Positions 35,925-46,549 of a DNA stretch of 48,150 bases are shown here, in pieces; position 1 is the stretch's first letter; each line of letters opens with the position of its first letter. The notes below the pieces were generated by a model that did not search any database, had not been told where the DNA came from, and saw only the letters and a program-made list of their open reading frames with translations. The position numbers and the translations under genes are program-made. Origin of the DNA: an uncultured Rhodothermaceae bacterium (GTDB lineage Bacteria; Bacteroidota; Rhodothermia; Rhodothermales; Salinibacteraceae); NCBI GenBank assembly GCA_913056335.1, contig CAJXLX010000010.1, forward strand, positions 1 to 48,150. The letters run 5' to 3'.

Positions 35925-37745
35925 TCACTCCGCGTAGGCGTGCTGATTGGCCTTCTTGCGCTGGTTCGGATCCAGGTAGCGCTTGCGGAGGCGAATCGCC
36001 TCGGGCGTGACCTCAATCAGCTCGTCGGCGCGCAGAAATTCGATCGACTCTTCGAGCGACAGGTCACGCGGCGGAGGCAGGCGCTCCAGCTCCTCACCTG
36101 CGGCAGCGCGCATGTTCGTAAGCTTCTTCTCTTTGGTGATGTTCACGTCCAGGTCTTGCGTGCGGTTGTTCTCGCCCACGATCATGCCTTCGTAGACCGC
36201 GTCGCCGGGCCCGACGAAGAAAGTGCCGCGATCTTGCAGATTCAGTAGCGCGTAGCCGGTGGCCTTGCCGCGACGGTCGGCCACAAGCGCGCCGGTGGTG
36301 CGGTGCGGAATCTCGCCTGCCCACGGCTTAAAGTCCTCAAAGCGATGCGTGAGGAGGCCGGTGCCCTTCGTATCCGTAAGAAACTGCGAGCGGTAGCCGA
36401 TGAGTCCGCGGCTCGGCACCTCAAACGTAAGCCGCACACGCCCGCTCTGGTGATGCGTCACATTCTGCATGACGCCCTTGCGCGTGCCCATACGCTCCAC
36501 AACCACGCCCATGTGCTCCTCGGGGATGTCGATCTCGGCCATTTCGTACGGTTCGTGGCGCGTGCCGTCCACTGTCTTGGTGATGACGCGCGGCATCCCG
36601 ACCGTAAACTCGTAGCCTTCACGACGCATCTGCTCAATCAGGATCGACATCTGCAGTTCGCCGCGTCCGTACACCACCATGCAGTTCGAGGCCTCATCCT
36701 GCTCGACCCGAATGGCCAGGTTATTGCGCGACTCGTCGATCAGGCGCTCGCGAAGCTGACGCGACGTCACGTAGTCGCCCTCGCGTCCGCTAAACGGCCC
36801 AGTGTTCGCGCGAAACTCCATCGACAGCGTCGGCTCGTCCACGTCCACCGGCTCCAGTGGGTCGGGATCTTCGGCGTCGGAGAGGCTCTCGCCCAGCCCG
36901 ATGCCTTCCACGCCCGCCACCGCCACAATGTCGCCGGGACCAGCTTCCTCCACTTCAACGCGCTCCAGCCCTTCAAATGCAAAGAGCGCCGTAATCTCCG
37001 CGGTCTCCATGGAGCCGTCGCGGTGGCACATCGACACGCGCTGTCGGTTTTTCAGCGTGCCTTGCTCCACGCGGCCAATGGCCACCGGACCCAGGTAATT
37101 GTCGCGCTTCACGCTGGTTACGAGCATCTGTAGCGTGCCCTCCGCGTTGCCACGGGGCGGCGGCACCGTGTCGAGAATGGTGTCGAAGAGCGGCTGCAAG
37201 TCCGTCAGTTCGCCGCCGAGTTCGGTGGCACACTGGCCTTCGGTAGCAATGGTATAGAGCACCGGAAATTCGATCTGATCGCCGTCGGCACCGAGATCGA
37301 TAAACAGGTCGTAGATCTCGTCGAGGGTCTCTTCGGGCCGCGCATCGTCGCGGTCAATCTTGTTGAGCACGACAATCGACGGCAGCTCCAGCTCCAGCGC
37401 TTTCTGGAGCACGAACCGCGTCTGGGGGAGCGGACCTTCCGCCGCATCCACCAGCAGCATAATGCCATCCACCATGCGCAGCGTGCGCTCCACCTCGCCA
37501 CCAAAATCGGCGTGGCCCGGCGTATCTACAATATTGATCTTGGTGTCGTCGTACCGCACGGCCATGTTCTTGGCCATAATGGTGATGCCCCGCTCACGCT
37601 CCAGGTCCATCGAATCCATGACGCGCTCTTGCACGTCTTCGTTGTCGCGGAAGGTACCGCTTTGCCAGAGCATGGCATCGACCAGGGTCGTTTTGCCGTG
37701 GTCAACGTGCGCCACAATGGCGATGTCGCGAAGGGAGGTAGGCAT
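35925..37745 (-). CDS. typA: Ribosome-associated translational GTPase TypA/BipA
   Basis: 606 residues, the usual TypA length. GTPase motifs: G1 AHVDHGKTT (12-20), the RGITI effector segment, G3 DTPGHADF and G4 NKID. Domains II and III and the TypA-specific C-terminal domain follow ([19 protein letters not shown] and the GVMQNVTHH motif before it). TypA binds the 70S ribosome at the elongation-factor site and helps ribosome assembly and stress adaptation. It stands alone with its own terminator. Start ATG 37745 is fixed by the conserved [14 protein letters not shown]-terminus. Confidence 0.96.
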   Translation of the reverse strand: MPTSLRDIAIVAHVDHGKTTLVDAMLWQSGTFRDNEDVQERVMDSMDLERERGITIMAKNMAVRYDDTKINIVDTPGHADFGGEVERTLRMVDGIMLLVDAAEGPLPQTRFVLQKALELELPSIVVLNKIDRDDARPEETLDEIYDLFIDLGADGDQIEFPVLYTIATEGQCATELGGELTDLQPLFDTILDTVPPPRGNAEGTLQMLVTSVKRDNYLGPVAIGRVEQGTLKNRQRVSMCHRDGSMETAEITALFAFEGLERVEVEEAGPGDIVAVAGVEGIGLGESLSDAEDPDPLEPVDVDEPTLSMEFRANTGPFSGREGDYVTSRQLRERLIDESRNNLAIRVEQDEASNCMVVYGRGELQMSILIEQMRREGYEFTVGMPRVITKTVDGTRHEPYEMAEIDIPEEHMGVVVERMGTRKGVMQNVTHHQSGRVRLTFEVPSRGLIGYRSQFLTDTKGTGLLTHRFEDFKPWAGEIPHRTTGALVADRRGKATGYALLNLQDRGTFFVGPGDAVYEGMIVGENNRTQDLDVNITKEKKLTNMRAAAGEELERLPPPRDLSLEESIEFLRADELIEVTPEAIRLRKRYLDPNQRKKANQHAYAE

Positions 37746-38178
37746 GATACAGTTGGGCTAACCAGAAAAGCAGGACGCGCAGGCGGCGCCCTGCCAGAGA
37801 ACAGATCGTGTATAAAAGCGCGTGCGCCGACTCGTGTTCAGGGGAAAAGCGACAGTCCATGCCGAATTCGGCAGATCCTCGCATCTGCTGGGCAGCGTGC
37901 TTCGGGCATTGTTCGGGGCGTTTCCGTGCGGGCATCACGCCAGCCAGTCCAATCTGATGCAGGCGCCGATGTGTATCTGTTTAGCGCAGTTCAATAAACC
38001 GCCCGGGATATCTGCACCCCAGGAGCACTCGGTCGCTACGCTCCCAGCGCTTCGCTCCTGATCCCGGGCTAAGGAAAAGCACGATACGGAGGACGCTCCT
38101 GCATCCGACCAGCAGCATCGAATCTGCGGCTATGAAGGGGCCCCGCCCATCGCTACTGGTTTCGGTCGGGATGCCTCA
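37746..38178. other. Intergenic region upstream of typA
   Basis: About 430 bases with no supportable gene. It should hold the typA promoter near its left end. The main structure is the nested inverted repeat at 38001-38069, listed separately. Confidence 0.4.
38001..38069. repeat. Nested inverted repeat, REP-like hairpin element
   Basis: Outer arms GCCCGGGAT (38001-38009) and ATCCCGGGC (38061-38069) enclose inner arms AGGAGC (38021-38026) and GCTCCT (38054-38059), with further GC-rich complementarity between. It lies between typA and the DUF4286 gene and has no T-run, so it is not a simple terminator. Confidence 0.6.
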
Positions 38179-38532
38179 TCACGATGTCGCCGTGGGCGCG
38201 CTGAAGGTGCGGGCGCGCTGCAAGATACGTCGGTCGGTGCTGAACCGCCTCTCAAAGCGGTCCACGCCGTCCTGGCGAAAGCGATCGGCGTGCTCGTCGA
38301 GGTAGGTTTGCAGCGCCTCCTCATCGCGCACGTAGTACTGGAGCGTCCAGTGGCGGGGGCCGTCGGGCGCTTCGTCGTCGGGGATGGCGTCGCCGGTTTC
38401 GGTGCGCGTGTACCAGGCCGCGCCCTCGAAGCCATCGAGTTCGAGCAACTCGCGCACATGCTCACGCAGCCAGGCGCTGTACTCGGTTGAAATCTCCGCA
38501 TCAACCGTAAGGTTCACTTCGTAAATCAGCAT
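38179..38532 (-). CDS. DUF4286 family protein
   Basis: 117 residues from ATG 38532; 18 earlier in-frame residues are rejected because the family starts with MLIYEVNLTVD. The ferredoxin-like layout is seen: an initial strand, a helix EYSAWLREHVREL, strand GFEGAAWYTR, strand HWTLQYYVRDEEALQTYL, and a final helix. Asp/Glu content is high. DUF4286 proteins are small dimeric alpha/beta-barrel-like proteins of unknown function. It lies 85 bases downstream of miaB and is probably co-transcribed with it. Confidence 0.8.
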   Translation of the reverse strand: MLIYEVNLTVDAEISTEYSAWLREHVRELLELDGFEGAAWYTRTETGDAIPDDEAPDGPRHWTLQYYVRDEEALQTYLDEHADRFRQDGVDRFERRFSTDRRILQRARTFSAPTATS

Positions 38533-38616
38533 CGTCGTAGGGGTTGGTAAGCAAGAACACACGCCTCCCCCAACGAGCAGGGGCATGCAATGTTGGCGGC
38601 TGCCCAGGACCGTGGC

Positions 38617-40116
38617 TCACCCCACCACGAGCTGCTCCGCCTCCTCTTGCAGCGTGGTGCGGCCCAGCGCCTCGCCCATGAGTGTGGCCGAGGTGGCGTC
38701 GACGATGCGTACGTTGACGTAGTCGCCCTTCTCGTAGTCGGCGCGGTCGAACACCACCATCTTGTTCGTGTCGGTGCGTCCACAGAGCTGGGCATCGCTC
38801 TTCTTACTCGGACCCTCCACAAGCACCGTATGCTCACGCCCGATTTCGTTCGCGTTGCGCACCTCCGAGATGCTCCGCTGCAGCGTAATGATCTCCTCCA
38901 GCCGGCGCTGCTTCACATCCTCGGGCACGTCATCCTCAAGTTTACGGGCGGCATACGTATCCGGACGCTCGCTGTACTTGAACATGTAGGCGTGGTCGTA
39001 TTCGACCTCGCGCATGAGCGAGAGCGTGTCCTGGTGCTGCGCCTCCGTCTCGCCGCAGAACCCGGCAATAATATCCGTTGAGAGCGAGATACCCGGACAC
39101 AGCGCTTTGGCGCGATCCACCAAGTCCAGGTACTGCTCGCGACTGTACGTGCGGCGCATGCGGTCGAGCACTTCGGTGTTGCCGTGCTGCACCGGCAAGT
39201 GGATGTAGTTGCACACGTTATGCCGCCGGGCGTGCACCTGCAGCAGCTCGTCGGAGCAGTCTTTGGGGTGACTCGTGGAGTAGCGAATCCGCAGCTCGGG
39301 TGAGACCTGACTGATGCGGTCGAGCAGTTCCGCAAACGACACGTCGGTGCCATCGTCGTCAGTGTAGTGATAGGAGTTCACGTTCTGGCCGAGCACCGTC
39401 ACTTCTTTGTAGCCCTGATCGACCAGCTCCTGGCATTCGCGCAGAATGGTGGATACGGGGCGGCTGCGCTCGCGTCCGCGGGTGAAGGGCACCACGCAGA
39501 AGGCACACATATTGTCGCAGCCGCGCATAATGGAGACGAAGGCCGAGATGCCGTTCGAATCGTAGCGCACCGGCGAGAGGTCGGCGTACGTCTCCTCTTT
39601 GGAGAGCTGCACGTTCACGGCCGCCTGACCGCTTGAATCCGCTTCGTGCAGCAGGCGCGGCAGGTCGCGGTAGGCATCGGGCCCCACCACCAGGTCGACG
39701 CGCTTCTCTTGCTCCAGCAGTTTTTCGCGCAGGCGCTCCGCCATGCATCCCAACACACCAATCATCATGGGGCGGTCGCGCTTGCGCTTTTTGGCGCGCA
39801 GCATGTCGAGGCGGCGGCGCACCTTCTGCTCGGCGTTCTCGCGGATGGCACACGTGTTGATGAGTGCCACATCGGCTTCCTCAATGTCGTGGGTCAGCCC
39901 ATAGCCGCCATTTTCGAGGACCGACGCCACAATCTCCGAATCCGACACGTTCATCTGGCAGCCGTACGTTTCGATGTAGACCTGCCGCGCGCCAGCGGTC
40001 TCGTGCCCGGCCATCTTGGGGCGATCCAGGTCGTCGGTGTTGATGGCGTCGTTCTCCTGAGCGCGTTCGCGACGCAGCTCGGTGTCCAGAATGTTGATGT
40101 CTTGAATTGGCTCCAT
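38617..40116 (-). CDS. miaB: tRNA-2-methylthio-N6-isopentenyladenosine methylthiotransferase MiaB
   Basis: 499 residues from ATG 40116. An acidic 43-residue extension precedes the family N-terminus ([11 protein letters not shown]). The UPF0004 cluster is formed by C53, C89 and C124. The radical-SAM cluster C200-x3-C204-x2-C207 lies in [17 protein letters not shown], which separates MiaB from RimO and MtaB. A TRAM domain closes the protein (about 430-495). It adds a methylthio group at C2 of i6A37 in tRNAs reading U-starting codons. All six cluster cysteines are present. Confidence 0.95.
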   Translation of the reverse strand: MEPIQDINILDTELRRERAQENDAINTDDLDRPKMAGHETAGARQVYIETYGCQMNVSDSEIVASVLENGGYGLTHDIEEADVALINTCAIRENAEQKVRRRLDMLRAKKRKRDRPMMIGVLGCMAERLREKLLEQEKRVDLVVGPDAYRDLPRLLHEADSSGQAAVNVQLSKEETYADLSPVRYDSNGISAFVSIMRGCDNMCAFCVVPFTRGRERSRPVSTILRECQELVDQGYKEVTVLGQNVNSYHYTDDDGTDVSFAELLDRISQVSPELRIRYSTSHPKDCSDELLQVHARRHNVCNYIHLPVQHGNTEVLDRMRRTYSREQYLDLVDRAKALCPGISLSTDIIAGFCGETEAQHQDTLSLMREVEYDHAYMFKYSERPDTYAARKLEDDVPEDVKQRRLEEIITLQRSISEVRNANEIGREHTVLVEGPSKKSDAQLCGRTDTNKMVVFDRADYEKGDYVNVRIVDATSATLMGEALGRTTLQEEAEQLVVG

Positions 40117-40504
40117 AGGACAAACAGGTTGATGGGCAACGGACAACAAGCACAATGCAATCTTCCCGTACGCTGCCTCATAGATGCGGTTCAGTTGGTC
40201 TGCACAGGAAAATGCGTCAGCTCTGGGGGCAGATGGATCCCAACCGTCTGATAGAGCGCCAGGCTTCGCCTCCCCAAACAGCGGTCATAGGCCGAACGGA
40301 ACGACCGACATCTTCCGCATCAGTAAAGCGATCTCTTTGGGTTGCTGTGCGTAGTAAGTGTGAAGAAAAGTTTGCCGTATAGTGGCACGCTGCGGTCCTA
40401 TTGGCGGTATATTGGCCGCTCATGCTATGTTCGGCCTGTGTGCTTCTGCTGGCGGTGCGTTTGCTTTCTGATACAGTGCTCTTGCCCTGGCATCCTCGAC
40501 GGTT
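40117..40504. other. Divergent intergenic region, miaB / lipoprotein
   Basis: About 390 bases that must contain promoters for both directions. A TATTGGC repeat occurs twice close together (40397-40403 and 40408-40414). No gene is supported. Confidence 0.35.
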
Positions 40505-41317
40505 ATGGATACTCTTGTAGATTCTCAGTCGCGCTCTACCGAACGTTGTTTGGGCGCCCCGCGCAGAGGGGCCTTGTTCATGATTGCTATTGCGCTGATT
40601 ACGGCGGGTGTTATGGCAGGCGGGTGCCAGAGCACCGGATCGTCGTACCGGGTATCGCCCGAATCGATTGCCGACCAGTTTCTGCCGCGCGAGCGGGAGG
40701 CCGAGGCCCATCCCGACTCTGTGCGTCTGCTCACAATTATGGAGCGCGACGACCAGCTTGCGTTTGAGATGGAGCATAGCTACCAGCACCTGCACCGATT
40801 ATGGTCGAGCACGTTCAACGTAGTCTCAGCAGGACGTACCCCAACGCGCCCCCTCACGTACGCAACGCTCTGGAGCCAGGAGCTTTCACTGGCTTCGTTG
40901 GAGGCGCACGAAGGCATCTCCACGCTCACCAAAGAGGCGGCCCGCGAGCAAATTGCCAAAGAGCGCGAAGCCTATCGCACAACGATCCAGATCGACCTGT
41001 ACTGGTTCAGCCGGTCTGAGCGAACGCTGCCACCGGCTCTGTTGCGGTCGAATGCACAGCTTCAGATGACCCCCGCAGGCGAGCGCTACCGTCCCACCGA
41101 GGTGCGTCATTTGCCCCTCCGCGATGCGGTGCTGTCGAATGGCGAGTCGGTGATCTATCGACGTACCATCCTGGTTTTTGCTCGTGTGGTTGACGATCGC
41201 GACATATTGGCCGATGCTAACGGGCTGCAGCTCCGCATCCTAACGCCCGGGACCACGCGTCTGGAGTTTGCCTGGTCGTGGCCGAATGAGGAGCGCGAAT
41301 CCGCTATGCTACGATAG
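40505..41317 (+). CDS. Hypothetical lipoprotein
   Basis: 270 residues. A 25-residue basic n-region (with RR) leads into a hydrophobic core and lipobox MAGGC (Cys41); starting at the internal ATG 40580 would lose the positive charges, so the longer form is kept. The mature part is mixed alpha/beta, with a helical segment (about 110-160) and a strand-rich end (SVIYRRTILVFARVVDDRD, LRILTPGTTRLEFAWSW). No domain is recognised. It is probably envelope-located. Confidence 0.7.
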   Translation: MDTLVDSQSRSTERCLGAPRRGALFMIAIALITAGVMAGGCQSTGSSYRVSPESIADQFLPREREAEAHPDSVRLLTIMERDDQLAFEMEHSYQHLHRLWSSTFNVVSAGRTPTRPLTYATLWSQELSLASLEAHEGISTLTKEAAREQIAKEREAYRTTIQIDLYWFSRSERTLPPALLRSNAQLQMTPAGERYRPTEVRHLPLRDAVLSNGESVIYRRTILVFARVVDDRDILADANGLQLRILTPGTTRLEFAWSWPNEERESAMLR

Positions 41318-41492
41318 CTGGGTACTGCCACAATCTGCCCACGCGCTTGTGGGCGTCCGCTGTCTGGATCCGCAGGCGGTGGTCCACCAGACACTGCCTG
41401 CGGGCATGAGAAGGCAGTAACCTTTCAAGCCGCCCATTCGTGGTAAAGCACGGTTTGCGATATCCCCGTTTTTCCCCAAGCTGCCCCCGCCT

Positions 41493-43178
41493 ATGTCTGC
41501 CCGACTGTATGTTGTCGTCCTTACGCTTTTTCTTGTGGGATGCGTAGGGGCCCGCGCGGTCCATGGTCAAGATGCAGCATGGGACATCGCCCGCTACGAT
41601 GTGGATCTGGTGGTGGATACCAGTGGCACATACGCCGTCACCGAAGCCATCACGTTCGATCTGCGTCAGGGCACGTTTACGCAGGGCGAGCGGCGCATCC
41701 CCACTGAGCAGATGGACGCGCTGCGCGACGTGGAGGTCACCAGTGCGCAGGTGGCAATCACCGACGTATCCACCCGTACGCAGAGCGGCGAGCGGGTCAT
41801 TCAGTGGCAGTACCCCGAGCGCGACACCACGACTACATTTACGCTGACCTACGTGGTGGAGGGCGTGCCGTACACCGACAACGGGCGTACCGTCATCGAC
41901 TGGCAGGCCGTGGGCGATGCGTGGAACGTGCCCATCCGCGCCATGCAGGCGACCGTGCAGCTTCCCTTCCCCAGCGTGCCGCGTGACTCCGTCCAGGTGG
42001 AGCCTGCTGCCGACGCTGCGCTCGACTCCACCGCCACCGGATGGCAGGCCACGTTTGTGTACAACAACCTGGACCCGAACGAAGGCTACCGCCTGCGCAT
42101 CCACCTGCCCCGCGTGATTGATGCACCGGAACGGACATCGAGCGATCCGGAGTGGCCAAAGGTATTCACCGTGGTGGGGCTGGGACTGCTGGGACTACTC
42201 GGCGGAGGCACGGCCACATGGTGGTTTGGCCACACGCCCACGCCGCGTGTTCGACGTCCGCGTGAACCCGACATGCCGCTCCCAGAAGCAGGCTACCTGC
42301 TCATGCGTGCTGACTGGGCGGGATGGCAGCGTCTCTTCAGCGCAATGATCTTCGACTTGGCCGAGCGCGGCCACCTTACGCTGCGGCGCGTGCCGAAGGA
42401 AAGCTCATGGACCGACACGACCAGCGAAAAGATTGAGGTGAAGGTGCATGCGCAGTCGCATACGCTTTCGGAGCGCGAAGAGGCGCTCATTGAAGCGCTG
42501 CGTCCCCACGACACGCTCTCGGACTTCTTTCAGAAGACGGCATCGTTTCGGAATGAGCAGATTACTCAACTCCGCGATGCGCTGGTCGACCGGGGCTGGA
42601 TGGTGGAGCATCCGGCCCGCTCTTGGGGCAGCGGGCTGGGCGGACTGATGCTCTTGGGCGGGGGCGTGGCCGCGCTAATTGGACTGTCGGGCTGGGTTGC
42701 TGTTGTGGGAGCCGGACTCGGATTTGGAGCGGGCCTTGCGGGGCTCCTCGTTGCTGTGCAGTACCGCACATTCAGCGACGAGGGCGCCCGAAAACGCGCC
42801 GAGGTGCAGGCGTTTCTGGACCGAGAGCGCACCGCCATCGAATCCGAACTTGATCAGGATCCGGTGTCGGCCGCCGACCGATTTGTGGAGATGCTGCCGT
42901 GGCTTGCGCTCGATACCGAGGTCGACAGCGCGTACGTAAAAGCCATTAACAAGGCGTTGGAGACGCATCCCGAAGCGGTAACGCTGCCCCTGTGGATCGA
43001 GGACCGCGTCGGCAAAGGGGAAACCGAGGAGGTTCTCACGAGCTTCCTGCCGATCTACATCATCATGATGAGCAGCACCTCAACATCGTCTGCTGGCGGA
43101 GCCGCAACAGTGGGTAGCGTATCGGCCGGTGCGGGAGCAGTAGGTGGTGCGGGTGGCGGCGGCGGTGGCGTGTCGTAA
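41493..43178 (+). CDS. DUF2207 membrane protein
   Basis: 561 residues. After the signal peptide (to about residue 26) comes the extracytoplasmic DUF2207 domain: YDVDLVVDTSGTYAVTEAITFD, ERRIPTEQ, TTTFTLTYVVEGVPYTDNGRTVIDW (about 30-210). Transmembrane segments follow at about 225-245 (VVGLGLLGLLGGGTATWWF) and as a Gly-rich hairpin at about 380-420 (LMLLGGGVAALIGLSGWVAVV). Between and after them are cytoplasmic winged-helix-like and acidic regions. The C-terminus is a Gly/Ser-rich low-complexity tail, as is typical of this family. The function of DUF2207 proteins is unknown. Confidence 0.85.
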   Translation: MSARLYVVVLTLFLVGCVGARAVHGQDAAWDIARYDVDLVVDTSGTYAVTEAITFDLRQGTFTQGERRIPTEQMDALRDVEVTSAQVAITDVSTRTQSGERVIQWQYPERDTTTTFTLTYVVEGVPYTDNGRTVIDWQAVGDAWNVPIRAMQATVQLPFPSVPRDSVQVEPAADAALDSTATGWQATFVYNNLDPNEGYRLRIHLPRVIDAPERTSSDPEWPKVFTVVGLGLLGLLGGGTATWWFGHTPTPRVRRPREPDMPLPEAGYLLMRADWAGWQRLFSAMIFDLAERGHLTLRRVPKESSWTDTTSEKIEVKVHAQSHTLSEREEALIEALRPHDTLSDFFQKTASFRNEQITQLRDALVDRGWMVEHPARSWGSGLGGLMLLGGGVAALIGLSGWVAVVGAGLGFGAGLAGLLVAVQYRTFSDEGARKRAEVQAFLDRERTAIESELDQDPVSAADRFVEMLPWLALDTEVDSAYVKAINKALETHPEAVTLPLWIEDRVGKGETEEVLTSFLPIYIIMMSSTSTSSAGGAATVGSVSAGAGAVGGAGGGGGGVS

Positions 43179-43301
43179 TACGCCACTGAATGCTACTGAA
43201 AGAAGAAGTCGAAGTGCTGAGCCGACTGCCGGCGTTTGGCAATCGGTTCATCAATTGTATACATTAGCGTGTGCTCGGCTCTCAACAATCAGGTGATCGG
43301 T

Positions 43302-43745
43302 ATGCGCGGCGTGCTGCTTCTCATTCTTCTGGCTCTTGCGCCGCTTGGGTGCGATCATCTAACCGACGCGGTCGTCCACGAGCCGCTTTCAATAGCAAGA
43401 AGCACCGTGGATTCGGTTGATACAGCTGCTCCAGGCACGATCGAAGGTCATGTGGTTGATGCCGAAACGGGCGAAGCACTCCCTGGGACATCGGTCTTTC
43501 TCCCCAATCAAGAGCAAGGAGCGGCCGCAGATCACGAAGGCATCTTTCGCATTGCGAACGTCGTGCCCGGCTCCCACCAACTTGTGGCTCGGTACGTCGG
43601 CTATCGTACGGCCAAGACGTCAGTTGATCTAACAGACGGCGGGGCCCAACTCCACATCACAATGAACGTGTTGCCTGTGGAGGAACGGGGGGACGTCATC
43701 GTCCTGCGGTGCTTCGGCCCTGATGCGACCGCTGAGCGCGAGTAG
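43302..43745 (+). CDS. Small lipoprotein with CarboxypepD_reg-like domain
   Basis: 147 residues from ATG 43302, supported by AGGTGAT at 43291-43297. Signal peptide with lipobox APLGC (Cys17). One beta-sandwich domain (about 45-125): GTIEGHVVDAETGEALPGTSVFL, then EGIFRIANVVPGSHQLVARYVGY. This is the module found at the N-terminus of SusC-like TonB receptors, but here it stands alone on a lipoprotein. The tail has a single Cys (VLRCFGPD). It may be a surface or periplasmic binding accessory; no function is assigned. Confidence 0.75.
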   Translation: MRGVLLLILLALAPLGCDHLTDAVVHEPLSIARSTVDSVDTAAPGTIEGHVVDAETGEALPGTSVFLPNQEQGAAADHEGIFRIANVVPGSHQLVARYVGYRTAKTSVDLTDGGAQLHITMNVLPVEERGDVIVLRCFGPDATAERE

Positions 43746-43827
43746 TGCAGCCTCGGACCCTGAATCACGTCCAGGCGGACTTTGTGCACCGGCGTCTTTT
43801 TCACCCACCTCCACGTCCAGCCTTAAC

Positions 43828-45927
43828 TCACTCCAACCGCGCCACATCCTCGTCGGTAGCGGGACGGAAGCGAATGACTTGGCCGCCGCCCGCCGCGAGG
43901 CGCAGGGTGAGTTCGGTCGTGGCATCCACAAGGCGCTCCTCAGTCGCCATGTCATACGGGGCCGTCTCCCAGTGGGCATCGGTGCCGTCGCGGTAGATTT
44001 CGGCGACATAGCGCGTCTCCGCATCCAGAAAGCTCAAGGGCGCCGAGAGCACGCGGCCGGTCTCATCGGTGATGCTGCCCAGGTACCAGTCGTCGCTGTT
44101 GCGGTCCTGGCGGGCCATCGTAATGTAGTTGCCGATGCTTGCGTTCAGCACCTCGGTATCATGCCAGTCCGTGGGTACCTGCGTCATGAACTGCAGCGCC
44201 TCGGGCCGCTCCTCGTAGTGTTCGGGGAGATCCGCCAGCATGTGCAGCGGACTGTAGATGGTGATATAGAGGGCCAGCTCCTTCGCCAGCGTTGACTTGA
44301 TGCGGTTGTCGGGCTTGTGCTCGTCGAAGTGCAGATCGACCATGCCGGGCGTATAGTCGAACGGACCGGCCAGGCTGCGCGTGAAGGGAAGCCGGGCGGT
44401 GTATTCCGGCGGATGCCCGCCTGCGCCACCCCACGCGTCGTATTCGCGGCCCATGGCCACCTCACGCGTCATCAGATTCGGGTAGGTGCGGCGGAGTCCG
44501 GTATCCTTCACGCCCTCGTGCACGTTCAGCATAATCTGATGCTCGGCGGCTAATTCCGTGACCTCTTGATGGTGGTTCACCATAAACTGCCCATGGTGCC
44601 ACTCGTACTGCGTGTCGCCGTCTTCGCCCGGACGCTCAATCTCGGTGTCGTGGCCTACGTAGCCCATCTTCACAGCGCGTACGCCCAGATCTTCGTAGAG
44701 CTGAAAGGCGTTCTCCATCTGCTCCTCGTAGTGCAGCACCCCCGCCGAGGTCTCATGATGGCCCATCAGACGCACATCGTTATCGCGGGCATACTGCGCC
44801 ACCTCCTCCAGGTCGAACGCATCGACCGATTCGGTAAAGCTGAATACCTTGCCGCTATCGTACCATTCCTCGTCCCAGCCCACATTCCAGCCCTCCACAA
44901 GCGTATGCTCCAGGCCATGCTCGGCGGCAAAGTCAATATAGCGCTTCGCGTTCTCGGTGGTTGCGCCCAGATTCTCGCCCGGACTCCACGTCGATTTGTC
45001 GAGGTGCATTGCCCACCAGATGCCGTTGTACTTGGCCGGTTTGATCCAGGACGTATCTTCGATCTTGTTCGGCTCATTCAGATTCAGAATCAGATACGAC
45101 GTGATGAGATCGCCCGGCGCATCCGCCAGTTGCATCGTGCGCCACGGCGACACCCGCGTATCCTGCACGCGCACCCGGTCGCCCTCGCCCCACGGCATCA
45201 GGTTGGACTTGAGCGTGGTGCTGTCGGTGCGCTCCAGCGTCATCGTCGAGAAGTCCACCAGCGCCGCCTCATGCATGCTGATGTAGAGGTCGTCGTCGGT
45301 GCGCATGGTGAGTGGCGTGTGTACCGTATCCGCCTCGCTGAGTGGCGTGTTCTCGAAGTAGTACTCAAACCGGTTCCACTGATACGCGTCGATGTACCAC
45401 GACTCATGGTTGCCCGTCAGGCGAAACTCGGTCAGCTCATCCGCAATGCGAAACTGCTCCAGCCCGTCTTGCTCCGGGAACTCGTAGCGGAAGCCCACGC
45501 CATCGTCGTAGACGCGAAACGTGACCACCAGGTCGCGCCCCAGGGCCTCCTGCTCGGTCAGCGTGATGCGCAGCTCGTTATAGTGGTTGCGGATGAACTG
45601 CTTCTCGCCCCACACCTGCTCCCACGTATTGTCGAACGATGACGTATCAACCGCAGTGATCGCAAACGGGCCGTCGAGGTCAGGCGCCTCTTTCAGCAGA
45701 AAGCCCAACGGCGAGGGCTCTACCACCGGCTCTCCCAGCCGCGCAATGCGGTACATCGGCACGCCGCCGTCGATCTCCACCTGCACCGTGTTAACGGTAC
45801 TGGGGGATGCAACAGTAGGATGCTCAGAAGCAGAAGGGGCGTCGGCAGGTTGGGCGGCCGCAGGCGTGATGCATAGCAGTGCAATGGAGACGCACAGAGC
45901 GGTGCGCAGAAGGAGGGAAGGGGGCAT
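43828..45927 (-). CDS. GH97 family alpha-glucosidase (SusB-like)
   Basis: 699 residues from ATG 45927; the frame is open further upstream but only this start gives a signal peptide (LLLRTALCVSIALLCITPAAAQ). The N-terminal beta-sandwich spans about 45-290, the TIM barrel about 295-590 and the C-terminal beta domain about 600-699. Catalytic-region motifs: GHHETSAG (about 389), VKMGYVGH (420-426), HEGVKDTG (E471) and RTYPNLMTREVAMGREY (E495). The 24-residue E471-E495 spacing equals that of the base/acid pair in Bacteroides SusB, and the GYVG segment has no Asp where retaining GH97 members carry their nucleophile. It is therefore probably an inverting, calcium-dependent alpha-glucosidase acting on periplasmic maltooligosaccharides. 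No susC/susD is adjacent. Confidence 0.9.
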   Translation of the reverse strand: MPPSLLLRTALCVSIALLCITPAAAQPADAPSASEHPTVASPSTVNTVQVEIDGGVPMYRIARLGEPVVEPSPLGFLLKEAPDLDGPFAITAVDTSSFDNTWEQVWGEKQFIRNHYNELRITLTEQEALGRDLVVTFRVYDDGVGFRYEFPEQDGLEQFRIADELTEFRLTGNHESWYIDAYQWNRFEYYFENTPLSEADTVHTPLTMRTDDDLYISMHEAALVDFSTMTLERTDSTTLKSNLMPWGEGDRVRVQDTRVSPWRTMQLADAPGDLITSYLILNLNEPNKIEDTSWIKPAKYNGIWWAMHLDKSTWSPGENLGATTENAKRYIDFAAEHGLEHTLVEGWNVGWDEEWYDSGKVFSFTESVDAFDLEEVAQYARDNDVRLMGHHETSAGVLHYEEQMENAFQLYEDLGVRAVKMGYVGHDTEIERPGEDGDTQYEWHHGQFMVNHHQEVTELAAEHQIMLNVHEGVKDTGLRRTYPNLMTREVAMGREYDAWGGAGGHPPEYTARLPFTRSLAGPFDYTPGMVDLHFDEHKPDNRIKSTLAKELALYITIYSPLHMLADLPEHYEERPEALQFMTQVPTDWHDTEVLNASIGNYITMARQDRNSDDWYLGSITDETGRVLSAPLSFLDAETRYVAEIYRDGTDAHWETAPYDMATEERLVDATTELTLRLAAGGGQVIRFRPATDEDVARLE

Positions 45928-46117
45928 GTGCGGGAAATCCGATAGCGAGTACGTGCGAGCAGTTTGCCCATGGGCAAACCATCGTGCGAAATGCAACGAA
46001 TGTGGAAGGGGTTTCACGAAAGAGAGCGAGTACTTCCGTTTTCGCACGATGCCGACGCGATGCATGACGTGAACCGCCGCACTCGTTTGGCGAGAGGGAG
46101 CCTCCTTAGCGAAATAG

Positions 46118-46332
46118 CTACAACTCGAATCGATACGTAAGTTCGACAAATCCCAGAATGTCGGGCGTAGGACGGATGGTCTGTTCCAGTGAGGTGAACG
46201 CCAGCGTAGACGGAGTGGCAATCCCATGCCAACTCGGAGCACATCGCGAATCAGAAGCCCGCCAACGAGGGGCGCTCACCATGCGATCAGAGACATCTTG
46301 CAGTAGCAGACAAATGGGTCTGAAAGCCTGTT
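46118..46332 (-). pseudogene. Possible 3' fragment of an outer-membrane barrel gene
   Basis: A minus-strand frame ending at TAG 46120-46118 closes with TPDILGFVELTYRFEL, which looks like the last strand of an outer-membrane beta-barrel. About 60 codons are readable upstream, then the similarity fades; no start or signal peptide is found. This fits a remnant left by deletion. It sits just upstream of the GH97 gene. Confidence 0.3.
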
Positions 46333-46549
46333 TTGATTTCCTAATTTGGGCATCCCAAGAGTACTTCTTCCCTACGGTCAGGGCGCTCCGAGCGGCTCCG
46401 CTCGGCTGGGGCCTTTAGGTCGTGCCTCTGGTGCTACGAACCGCTATTGTAGTCCAATTTTTGCCTCAGCGGCACTCGCTCTCGCCTGCAAGCCAAAGCC
46501 CAAAAAGGCTCTGAAGCGATGGGTTCAGCGTACAGAGGTTTGAGGTATG
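46333..46549. other. Intergenic region with a short palindrome
   Basis: Contains CCGAGCGGCTCCGCTCGG (46388-46405), an 8-base-arm palindrome inside a GC-rich stretch, followed by AT-rich sequence. No T-run follows, so a terminator role for either flanking gene is doubtful. No gene is supported. Confidence 0.4.

Noticed and set aside
44566-45642. 358-codon open frame on the plus strand
   Set aside because: Antisense shadow of the GH97 gene, with no signal, domain or start context.
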